Of a stretch of DNA of 5,709 nucleotides, positions 1 to 5,370 are shown in pieces. Both the position numbers and the translations under genes were made by a program. The stretch is from Saprospiraceae bacterium. GTDB lineage: Bacteria; Bacteroidota; Bacteroidia; Chitinophagales; Saprospiraceae. The notes beneath the pieces are model-generated. The model worked only from the letters and a program-made list of their open reading frames with translations, did not search any database and was not told the DNA's origin. The stretch covers positions 1-5,709 of the forward strand of contig JALOMF010000298.1 in assembly GCA_025455635.1 (NCBI GenBank). Reading direction: 5' to 3'. The first letter of the stretch is position 1, and the number at the start of each line of letters is the position of its first letter.

Positions 1-1
1 C

Positions 2-1036
2 CCCAACGTGATGGTGCAGGTGAAAAATGGGCCAATTGACTTCCAGCCTCGTGAACCAGCGCACCCCATCTTCGGGGCCATGCCAAAGACGCCGCTGATG
101 ATGGAGTTCCAAATTACACAGGAGTACCTCGGCCAAGGCACTCACCTCGTCTATCTCGCCCCGATGTGGAAGGAGGTGCTGGATTTTGACTTAGATGGCA
201 AGGGAAGTACGGTCGCTTCATCCCTCATCCCTCACCCCTCATCCCTAACAGGCATCGCTGGCGTCGCCAATATCGGCAACGACCTCAACTGGACGGGCTA
301 CCACTTCGGCCAGGCCAATTGGTACGCCTTCGGGCGGCTGGCGTGGGATTCAGATTTGTCTTCGGAAAAAATCGCAGAGGAGTGGCTGCGCATGACGTTT
401 TCCAATAAAACAAATGTGATGGAAACCCTGAAAACGCTGATGCTCAATAGCCACGAAGCCTGCGTAAACTACATGACCCCGCTCGGCCTGCACCACCTCA
501 TGGCCACGGGCCACCATTATGGCCCCGGCCCTTGGATTGGCGACCTGAACCGCCCCGAATGGAACCCGACCTACTACCACCGGGCCGATGAAAAAGGCAT
601 CGGTTTCGACCGGACAGCGACGGGCAGCAGTGCCGTGGAGCAGTACGCCCCGGCAGTTCGGGAGGTTTTTTCATCAAGGAAAAAATGCCCTGAAAAGTAT
701 TTGCTCTGGTTTCACCATGTCGGCTGGAACGAGCAATTGGCTTCTGGCAAAACGCTTTGGGAGGAGCTTTGTCGCCACTACCAACAAGGCGCAGCGGATG
801 TGGCAGCTATGCGCCGCACTTGGCAAACACTAGAAAAAGAAGTGGACGAGCAGCGTTTCCAAGAAGTGGACATGATGCTGCAAATCCAAGAAAAAGAAGC
901 GAAATGGTGGCGGGATGCCTGCCTAAGCTATTTCCAGACTTTTTCAAAATTGGAGATTCCGAAGGATTTGGAGCAGCCAGCGCATGATTTGGATTTTTAT
1001 AAAAAATTGGATTATCCCTATGTGCCGGGGCATTGA
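2..1036 (+). CDS. aguA: GH67 alpha-glucuronidase, C-terminal part (5' end outside window)
   Basis: This is the C-terminal ~344 residues of a GH67 alpha-glucuronidase, which removes (4-O-methyl)glucuronic acid from the non-reducing-end xylose of xylo-oligosaccharides. The family is usually about 680-730 residues, so roughly half is missing upstream. The frame is open from base 2, and the GTG at 8 is internal, not a start. The highly conserved stretch QVKNGPIDFQPREP is followed by MPKTPLMMEFQITQEYLGQG. The Asp at 38-40 and the Glu at 122-124 are 28 residues apart, as are the paired general bases of characterised enzymes (D365/E393 in the Cellvibrio enzyme). The general acid Glu lies upstream, outside the window. 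Other family blocks are GIAGVANIG, FGQANWYAFGRLAW, GIGFDRT and CPEKYLLWFHHV. The C-terminus (YPYVPGH) is typical and complete. One oddity is a heptamer DNA repeat at 218-245 that encodes an aberrant loop. Whether it has a signal peptide cannot be seen. The family and role are secure. Confidence 0.96.
   Translation, partial: PNVMVQVKNGPIDFQPREPAHPIFGAMPKTPLMMEFQITQEYLGQGTHLVYLAPMWKEVLDFDLDGKGSTVASSLIPHPSSLTGIAGVANIGNDLNWTGYHFGQANWYAFGRLAWDSDLSSEKIAEEWLRMTFSNKTNVMETLKTLMLNSHEACVNYMTPLGLHHLMATGHHYGPGPWIGDLNRPEWNPTYYHRADEKGIGFDRTATGSSAVEQYAPAVREVFSSRKKCPEKYLLWFHHVGWNEQLASGKTLWEELCRHYQQGAADVAAMRRTWQTLEKEVDEQRFQEVDMMLQIQEKEAKWWRDACLSYFQTFSKLEIPKDLEQPAHDLDFYKKLDYPYVPGH
218..245 (+). repeat. In-frame heptamer tandem repeat (TCATCCC x4) inside GH67
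   Basis: Four consecutive 7-base units are present: TCATCCC, TCATCCC, TCACCCC, TCATCCC. They encode most of the segment SSLIPHPSSL between the conserved blocks GKGSTVA and TGIAGVANIG. From memory of the family, this position normally holds a 10-13 residue segment of a different character (often with Asp-Gly-Ser), so the repeat seems to have replaced a surface loop while keeping the frame. The DNA repeat is seen directly; the replacement is inferred. Confidence 0.85.
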
Positions 1037-1083
1037 CTTAGTTGGCAGTTGGCAGTCAGTGGCTGCGAAGTTTGGATAGAAGT
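1034..1083 (+). repeat. Decayed left half of the intergenic inverted-repeat element
   Basis: Directly after the GH67 stop there are TTGGCAG-type heptamers at about 1041-1054, ending in CAGTC at 1053-1057. AGTGGCTGC follows, the same loop start seen in the element after GH43 (5214-5222). The next 12 bases resemble the rest of the 21-base loop (1058-1078). Where the other copies have GACTG and a right arm, this one has GAAGT and no right arm. It is therefore a degenerate or truncated copy of the element found intact in the next three spacers. Confidence 0.65.
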
Positions 1084-1112
1084 GCTGCAAAAAGAACTTA
1101 GGGTACAAGTAA

Positions 1113-1253
1113 AAGCGGCAGCGCCGCAGAATATTTGTAGCTAAATAATCAACCACGAATCTCAAGGTGCAGCGCACCGGAATATTGCGGTGCGCTGCAC
1201 CTGAGGGGTGCTTCACCGTAAAATTCTACAAAGGTTTCGCAGCGCTGCTGCTT
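1113..1253. repeat. Composite nested palindrome with AGC-triloop mini-hairpins
   Basis: Outer arms at 1113-1140 and 1226-1253 are inverted copies matching at 22 of 28 positions. Inside them is a perfect 13-base inverted repeat, 1166-1178 with 1189-1201, separated by 10 bases. Each 13-base arm is itself a mini-hairpin: GGTGC-AGC-GCACC on the + strand at 1166-1178 and on the - strand at 1189-1201. The outer arms contain the same design with different stems: GCGGC-AGC-GCCGC (+, 1115-1127) and GCAGC-AGC-GCTGC (-, 1239-1251). A shorter relative, GGTG-AAG-CACC, lies on the - strand at 1207-1217. Several are followed by an AATATT or TTTGTAG tail. It occupies most of the 245-base spacer before the xylanase gene. 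It could be a REP/BIME-like mobile repeat or a structured 5' leader; no long U tract follows. Confidence 0.8.
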
Positions 1254-1281
1254 TTCTTCAAATAGCATTTTAACAAAAAAC

Positions 1282-1341
1282 ATGAAATCAATAAAATTCA
1301 TCCAGTTCCTCGCAATCACAGCGCTTTTGCTGGCTGGCTGC
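1282..1341 (+). other. Lipoprotein signal peptide with LES-like CKEE
   Basis: Residues 1-20 have a basic N-region (Lys3, Lys5), a hydrophobic core (about 6-17) and the lipobox L-A-G-Cys20. The residues after Cys are Lys-Glu-Glu. This fits the minimal Lys-(Asp/Glu)2 lipoprotein export signal described in Capnocytophaga, which sends lipoproteins to the outer face of the outer membrane. The motif is seen; surface exposure is inferred. Confidence 0.85.
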
Positions 1342-2415
1342 AAGGAAGAAACGGCCCAGCAGGAAGCAGGTGCCCAAGAAGCAGGCGGCCTGAAGGATGC
1401 GTACAAGGACGCCTTCTACATTGGCGCAGCCATCAATGCTGACCAAATCAACGAGGCTGACCCAAAAGCGGCGGCTTTGTTGTTGAAGGAATTCAACAGC
1501 ATTACGCCGGAAAACCACATGAAGTGGATGCATATCCAGCCGGGACCGGACAGCTTCGACTTTGCGCTGCCGGACAAGTTCGTGGCGCTGGGCGAAAAGC
1601 ACGGCATGAACATCGTCGGGCACACGCTGGTTTGGCACAGCCAACTCGCACCTTTCGTGGAACAGATAAAGGACGCTGCTGAAATGGAAGCGGCGTTGAC
1701 CAAGCACATCAACACCATCGTAGGCAGGTACAAGGGACGGGTGAATGGCTGGGACGTGGTCAATGAAGCACTGAACGAGGACGGCACCTTGCGGGAAACG
1801 CCTTTTTTGAAAACGATGGGTGAGGGCTACCTCGAAAAAGCGTTCAAATTGGCCGCTGCCGCCGACCCGGAAGCCGAACTTTACTACAACGATTATAATA
1901 TCGAGCAACCGGCCAAGCGGGCAGGCTGCATCGCCATGATTAAAAAACTGCAAGCCGCCGGGGTGAAAATTGACGGCGTGGGCATCCAAGGCCACTGGAG
2001 CATTGCGGGGCTGCCCTACGAGGATATTGAAAAGAGCGTTGAGGAGTTTTCGGCGCTCGGCCTCAAGGTGCATTTCACGGAAGTGGACATCACCATGCTG
2101 CCCAACCCTTGGGACTTGAAAGGGGCGGAGGTGAACCAAAATTTCCCCGGCAGCCCGTATATGAACCCGTACCCCGACTCCCTGCCCGTTGCGAAGCAAG
2201 AAGAACAGGCCGTGGCATACCAGCGGCTGTTCGAGCTGCTTTTGAAACATCGTGACAAGGTGGAGCGGGTCACTTTCTGGGGCATCGGTGACGGAAATTC
2301 ATGGCTGAACGGCTGGCCCATCAAGGATAGGACGAATTATCCGCTGCTGTTTGATAGGAATTTTGAACCAAAACCCGCTTATAATAGCGTGATGGAATTG
2401 AAAGTAAAACCTTAA
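1282..2415 (+). CDS. xynA: GH10 endo-1,4-beta-xylanase, predicted surface lipoprotein
   Basis: A 377-residue endo-beta-1,4-xylanase of family GH10 that cleaves the xylan backbone by the retaining mechanism. Residues 1-20 form a lipoprotein signal peptide ending in the lipobox LAGC, so Cys20 would be lipidated. A short Glu/Gln/Ala-rich linker (about 21-38) follows, then a single catalytic barrel (about 39-375) with no carbohydrate-binding module. GH10 landmarks are TPENHMKW (75-82), HTLVWHSQ (114-121), WDVVNEAL with acid/base Glu162, the GIQGHWS block (234-240), HFTEVDI with nucleophile Glu267, and TFWGIGDGNSWL (331-342). Length and catalytic residues fit an active enzyme. The ATG at 1282 is chosen because it gives a complete signal peptide; the bases upstream are A-rich without a Shine-Dalgarno site. 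GH67 lies upstream and a sugar symporter downstream, so it should start glucuronoxylan breakdown. The symbol is the generic name for such enzymes. Confidence 0.96.
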   Translation: MKSIKFIQFLAITALLLAGCKEETAQQEAGAQEAGGLKDAYKDAFYIGAAINADQINEADPKAAALLLKEFNSITPENHMKWMHIQPGPDSFDFALPDKFVALGEKHGMNIVGHTLVWHSQLAPFVEQIKDAAEMEAALTKHINTIVGRYKGRVNGWDVVNEALNEDGTLRETPFLKTMGEGYLEKAFKLAAAADPEAELYYNDYNIEQPAKRAGCIAMIKKLQAAGVKIDGVGIQGHWSIAGLPYEDIEKSVEEFSALGLKVHFTEVDITMLPNPWDLKGAEVNQNFPGSPYMNPYPDSLPVAKQEEQAVAYQRLFELLLKHRDKVERVTFWGIGDGNSWLNGWPIKDRTNYPLLFDRNFEPKPAYNSVMELKVKP

Positions 2416-2419
2416 TTTG

Positions 2420-2492
2420 AGTCCTCAGTCCGGTAGTCCACAGTCAACAGTCGGGGGCTGCGAACTTGGCACTGACTGTGGGCTGAAGACTG
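2420..2492. repeat. Full intergenic inverted-repeat element, copy 1
   Basis: It begins four bases after the xylanase stop codon. The left arm (2420-2452) is built of AGTCC/CAGTC heptamer-like units. The 21-base loop (2453-2473) starts GGGGGCTGC, and the right arm is 2474-2492. The best helix pairs 2435-2445 with 2474-2484 (11 pairs including one G-U), one repeat unit out of register with the loop edge. An AT-rich stretch of about 35 bases (2493-2527) follows, in which I see no other feature. Confidence 0.85.
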
Positions 2493-2527
2493 ATAAAACA
2501 AACGTACAAACCATAATAATTACCAAC

Positions 2528-2586
2528 TACCACTGCCCAGACTGCCGACTGTCGGACTGAAGACTGCGGACTGTGGACTGAAGACT
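2528..2586. repeat. Half element (loop 3' half + right arm) upstream of transporter start
   Basis: TACCACTGCCCA (2528-2539) matches the last 12 positions of the 21-base loop in the copy after GH43 (9 of 12). It is followed by an extended right arm of GACTG/GGACTGA units to 2586, six bases before the ATG at 2593. No left arm is present. The arm is complementary to much of the left arm of copy 1 upstream. Confidence 0.8.
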
Positions 2587-2592
2587 TTAAAC

Positions 2593-4002
2593 ATGAGCCT
2601 TGAATCACAAAAATTAACGGTAGGCGAAAAAATCGGCTACTCCCTCGGCGACCTCGCCGCCAACCTCGTCTTCCAGACCCTGCTGACTTTTTTGGCCTTT
2701 TTCTACACCGATGTGTATGGGCTGAAACCAGAGGTGGCGACGCCCGTCATCTTCTTCGTCGGGCTGTTTGCGGCGCTCGTTTACAACCCCGTCATCGGGG
2801 CATTGGCCGATAGGACCCGCACCCGCTGGGGCAAGTTCCGGCCTTGGATTTTGTGGACGGCTGTCCCATTGGGTGTGATGGCGCTGCTGGCATTCAGCAC
2901 CCCCGATTTTTCCCCGCAGGGCAAAATCATTTATGCCGTCGTCACCTACGCTTTGCTGCTGTTGCTGTATGCCGCCAACAACCTACCGTATTCCGCCCTG
3001 AGCGGCGTCATCACGGGCGACATGGGCGAGCGCAACAGCATGTCCTCCTACCGGTTCGTGGCGGTGATGGTGGCGCAGTTCGTGGTGCAAGTGCTCATGT
3101 ACCCTTTCGTGGATTACATGGGCGGCGGCGACCGGGTCGTGGGTTTTTCCAAGGTGATGACCTGGCTGGCCGGGGCAGGTATGGTGATGATGTTCATCAC
3201 TTTTTTAACCACCAAAGAGCGCATCGTGCCAACGCCGGAGCAGGAGTCCACCTTGAAACAGGACATCAGCGACTTGATGAAAAACAGGCCGTGGATGTTG
3301 ATGCTGGTGCTGACCATCCTCGTTTTCATCACGCTGGCGCTCAAGGGCGGCATGTATGTTTATTATTTTGAAAACTACCTGGACGAAGCGGCTATCAGTG
3401 GGTTTCTTGCAAAACTCGGGGTGTCGGGCATCGAAAACCCTGCCTCCTACGGGTTCGGCCTGTTCAACGGCTGCGGCATCATCATGATGATTGTGGGCAT
3501 CCTGTTCTCAAAAGGACTGGCCGACAAGTACGGCAAGCGGGACACTTTCGGCGTGGCACTGGTGCTGTCCACACTTTTCATCCTCGTCCTGAATTTCATC
3601 CCGCCCGCCTCCATCGGCTTGGTGATGGGCGCACAGGTGCTGCACGGCTTTTTCTATGGCATCACCATCCCCCTGCTCTGGGCCATGATTGCCGACGTGG
3701 CCGACTATTCCGAATGGAAGAACAACCGCCGGGCCACGGCCATCATCTTCTCTGCCATGCTCGTCGGCCTGAAACTGGGACTGACCTTCGGCAGCGCCTT
3801 AGTAACGGGAATCTTGGGGCATTATGGCTATGTCGCCAATACGGATACCCAAACGGCAGAAGCTATCCAAGGCATCAAACTTTCGGTGAGCATTTATCCT
3901 GGGCTGTTCTTCCTGTTGGGGGCTGGGCTTTTGTTTTTTTATGAAATCAATAAAAAAATGGAGGTGGAGATTGAGCAGGATTTAGCAAAAAGAAGGAAAT
4001 AG
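2593..4002 (+). CDS. GPH-family (MFS) sugar:cation symporter, probable xyloside/xylo-oligosaccharide importer
   Basis: A 469-residue inner-membrane transporter of the glycoside-pentoside-hexuronide:cation symporter family, the family of melibiose, glucuronide and xyloside carriers (MelB, UidB, XynB/YicJ-like). Family marks are GYSLGDLAANLVFQ near the N-terminus (15-28), the cytoplasmic loop motif DRTRTRWGKFRPWI (73-86), and ADVADYSEWK (367-376), the counterpart of the conserved second-half GPH motif. Hydrophobic segments spread over the chain fit 12 membrane helices, with a charged central loop around 207-232 and a basic C-terminus. Length is normal for the family. The substrate is inferred from position between a GH10 xylanase and a GH43 enzyme: short xylo-oligosaccharides, xylobiose or aldouronic acids are likely. 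The coupling ion (H+ or Na+) cannot be told. The stop codon TAG overlaps the first unit of the next repeat element. Confidence 0.93.
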   Translation: MSLESQKLTVGEKIGYSLGDLAANLVFQTLLTFLAFFYTDVYGLKPEVATPVIFFVGLFAALVYNPVIGALADRTRTRWGKFRPWILWTAVPLGVMALLAFSTPDFSPQGKIIYAVVTYALLLLLYAANNLPYSALSGVITGDMGERNSMSSYRFVAVMVAQFVVQVLMYPFVDYMGGGDRVVGFSKVMTWLAGAGMVMMFITFLTTKERIVPTPEQESTLKQDISDLMKNRPWMLMLVLTILVFITLALKGGMYVYYFENYLDEAAISGFLAKLGVSGIENPASYGFGLFNGCGIIMMIVGILFSKGLADKYGKRDTFGVALVLSTLFILVLNFIPPASIGLVMGAQVLHGFFYGITIPLLWAMIADVADYSEWKNNRRATAIIFSAMLVGLKLGLTFGSALVTGILGHYGYVANTDTQTAEAIQGIKLSVSIYPGLFFLLGAGLLFFYEINKKMEVEIEQDLAKRRK

Positions 4003-4089
4003 TCCTTAGTCCTTCAGTCCACAGTCCGCAGTCGGGGGCTGCTACATTGCCGCTGACTGTGGACTGAAGGACTGAAAGACTAAGGACTG
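4001..4089. repeat. Full intergenic inverted-repeat element, copy 2
   Basis: The left arm begins inside the transporter stop codon (the AG of TAG is the first AG of AGTCC) and runs to 4033. The loop is 4034-4054 (21 bases, starting GGGGGCTGC). The right arm runs 4055-4089. A perfect 19-base inverted match pairs 4008-4026 with 4055-4073, and an outer 11-base match pairs 4001-4011 with 4078-4088. This is the longest uninterrupted helix of the three copies. Confidence 0.9.
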
Positions 4090-4126
4090 AAAAATTAATT
4101 TGCCGCAATGCACAGAAAGCGCCTCC

Positions 4127-4171
4127 AACCACGGCCCAGACTGAGGACTGCGGACTGAAAAACTGAGGACT
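4127..4171. repeat. Half element upstream of GH43 start
   Basis: AACCACGGCCCA (4127-4138) matches the loop 3' half, followed by right-arm units (4139-4171) ending in GAGGACT three bases before the ATG at 4175. No left arm is present. The spacer between copy 2 and this half (4090-4126) shows nothing I can identify. Confidence 0.8.
4165..4169 (+). promoter_or_regulatory. Possible Shine-Dalgarno-like GAGGA formed by repeat arm
   Basis: GAGGA lies five bases upstream of the GH43 ATG and is part of the repeat right arm. It is the only purine-rich site with normal spacing before any start in the window. Bacteroidota often start translation without such sites, so its use is uncertain. Confidence 0.35.
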
Positions 4172-4174
4172 AAA

Positions 4175-5188
4175 ATGGAACAACCACTCGACGACAAAAT
4201 CATCCAAGACTACAACGACCGGGCAATATCCAAGCCGCTCGTTTCGCACATCTTCACCGCCGACCCCTCGGCGCATGTGTTCGATGGTAAAATCTATATC
4301 TACCCCTCGCACGATATTGATGCGGGCATCCCGTTCAACGACAACGGCGACCATTTCGGCATGGAGGACTACCACGTCATTTCGATGGACGGCCCCGATT
4401 CGGAGGCTGTGGACAATGGCGTAGCGCTGCACATCCGGGACGTGCCTTGGGCCGAGCGGCAAATGTGGGCACCCGATTGCGCCCGCAAAAACGGCAAGTA
4501 CTACTTCTACTTCCCTGCAAAAAGACCGGACGGCATCTTCCAAATCGGGGTAGCCGTGGGCGACTCTCCCGTGGGGCCGTTCATCGCCGAGCCGGAAGCC
4601 ATCAAGGGCAGCTACTCCATTGACCCGGCTGTGTTCGAGGACGAAGATGGAGCGTTTTACATGTACTTCGGCGGCATTTGGGGCGGGCAGTTGCAGTGCT
4701 ACCGCAACCATGTTTACGATGAAAAAAACGGCTTGAAGAACGACGATGAACCAGCCTTCGGCCCCATCGTTGCGAAGCTGACGGACGATATGCTACAGTT
4801 CGCTGAGCCGCTTCGTGAAATACAGATTTTGGATGAAAACGGCCAATCCCTGCTCGCTGGCGACAACGACCGCCGCTTCTTTGAAGCCTCTTGGATGCAC
4901 AAATACAAGGGCAAATACTACTTCTCGTACTCCACTGGCGACACCCATTTTCTTTGCTACGCAACGGGCGACAATCTCTACGGCCCCTTCACCTACCAAG
5001 GCCGGATTTTGAACCCCGTGCTCGGCTGGACCTCGCACCATTCGATATGCGAATTTGAAGGGAAATGGTATTTGTTCTACCATGACTCGGTTGTGTCGAA
5101 GGGCATCACCCACCTGCGGAACATCAAAATGACAGAGATAACTTATGATGAGGAAGGGCGGATTTTGACGCTGGAACCTTATTTGTGA
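4175..5188 (+). CDS. GH43 beta-xylosidase / alpha-L-arabinofuranosidase, cytoplasmic
   Basis: A 337-residue single-domain glycoside hydrolase of family 43, an inverting enzyme with a five-bladed propeller. The three catalytic carboxylates can be placed: general base Asp30 in TADPSAHVF, pKa-modulating Asp150 in SIDPAVFED, and general acid Glu237 in RRFFEASW. The TSHHS block (286-290) supplies the His commonly found at the centre of the propeller. GIPFNDNGDHFGMEDYHV (51-68) and MWAPDCARKNGKYYFYFPA (97-115) are typical of Bacteroidota GH43 enzymes annotated as xylosidase or arabinofuranosidase; the subfamily is not certain. There is no signal peptide, so it should act in the cytoplasm on oligosaccharides delivered by the symporter encoded just upstream. 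The ATG at 4175 is chosen because it precedes the conserved domain by a usual distance and lies just after the repeat. The stop TGA shares its A with the next repeat element. Confidence 0.93.
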   Translation: MEQPLDDKIIQDYNDRAISKPLVSHIFTADPSAHVFDGKIYIYPSHDIDAGIPFNDNGDHFGMEDYHVISMDGPDSEAVDNGVALHIRDVPWAERQMWAPDCARKNGKYYFYFPAKRPDGIFQIGVAVGDSPVGPFIAEPEAIKGSYSIDPAVFEDEDGAFYMYFGGIWGGQLQCYRNHVYDEKNGLKNDDEPAFGPIVAKLTDDMLQFAEPLREIQILDENGQSLLAGDNDRRFFEASWMHKYKGKYYFSYSTGDTHFLCYATGDNLYGPFTYQGRILNPVLGWTSHHSICEFEGKWYLFYHDSVVSKGITHLRNIKMTEITYDEEGRILTLEPYL

Positions 5189-5260
5189 GTCCGCAGTCCG
5201 TCAGTCCGCAGTCAGTGGCTGCTACCACGGCACCGACTGCGGACTAACGGACTGACGACT
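5188..5260. repeat. Full intergenic inverted-repeat element, copy 3
   Basis: This is the most symmetrical copy. Left arm 5188-5213 and right arm 5235-5260 match in inverted orientation at 23 of 26 positions around a 21-base loop (5214-5234) starting AGTGGCTGC. The first base is the A of the GH43 stop codon TGA. An AT-rich spacer (about 5261-5324) follows. It contains TATAAT at 5287-5292 but no matching upstream element, so I do not call a promoter. Confidence 0.9.
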
Positions 5261-5324
5261 GATAGGCTAGGAACTAAGCATATTTTTATAATAAAAACTA
5301 ACGTAAACCACGACTTGTACTTTT

Positions 5325-5370
5325 TACCACGGCACTGACTGTGGACTGAAGACTGTCGGACTGAAAGACT
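5325..5370. repeat. Half element directly abutting aldo/keto reductase start
   Basis: TACCACGGCACT (5325-5336) is almost identical to the 3' half of the copy-3 loop (11 of 12), followed by a right arm at 5337-5370. The last base of the arm is immediately next to the ATG at 5371, leaving no room for a separate ribosome binding site apart from the repeat itself. Confidence 0.82.

Noticed and set aside
8..10. GTG at base 8 as the start of the first gene
   Set aside because: The frame is open to base 2, and the downstream sequence begins in the middle of the GH67 catalytic domain, so it is an internal codon of a truncated gene.
1129..1140. AATATTTG at about 1130-1137 as a Bacteroidota -7 promoter motif (TAnnTTTG)
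   Set aside because: It lacks the first T and is the recurring tail of the hairpin modules, so the match is better explained by the repeat.
1288..2250. A 320-codon open frame on the minus strand opposite the xylanase gene
   Set aside because: It mirrors the codon bias of the GH10 gene, has no recognisable domain, and lies entirely within a gene with intact catalytic motifs on the other strand.
2420..2586. CRISPR array
   Set aside because: Repeats are 7-base units in inverted arms without regular unique spacers, and no cas gene is present.
4001..4089. Intrinsic transcription terminator after the transporter (and likewise after the xylanase and GH43)
   Set aside because: Stems are strong, but the loop is 21 bases or more and no U tract follows the right arm. 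Repeat element is the better description.
3947..4711. A 254-codon minus-strand open frame crossing the transporter-GH43 spacer
   Set aside because: It overlaps two clear genes and reads through the repeat elements; its product shows no family features.
5276..5325. Possible promoter in the AT-rich spacer before the reductase (TATAAT at 5287-5292; TACTTTTT near 5319)
   Set aside because: There is no -35-like or TTTG element at the right distance, and the Bacteroidota -7 motif TAnnTTTG is not matched. AT-richness alone is not enough.
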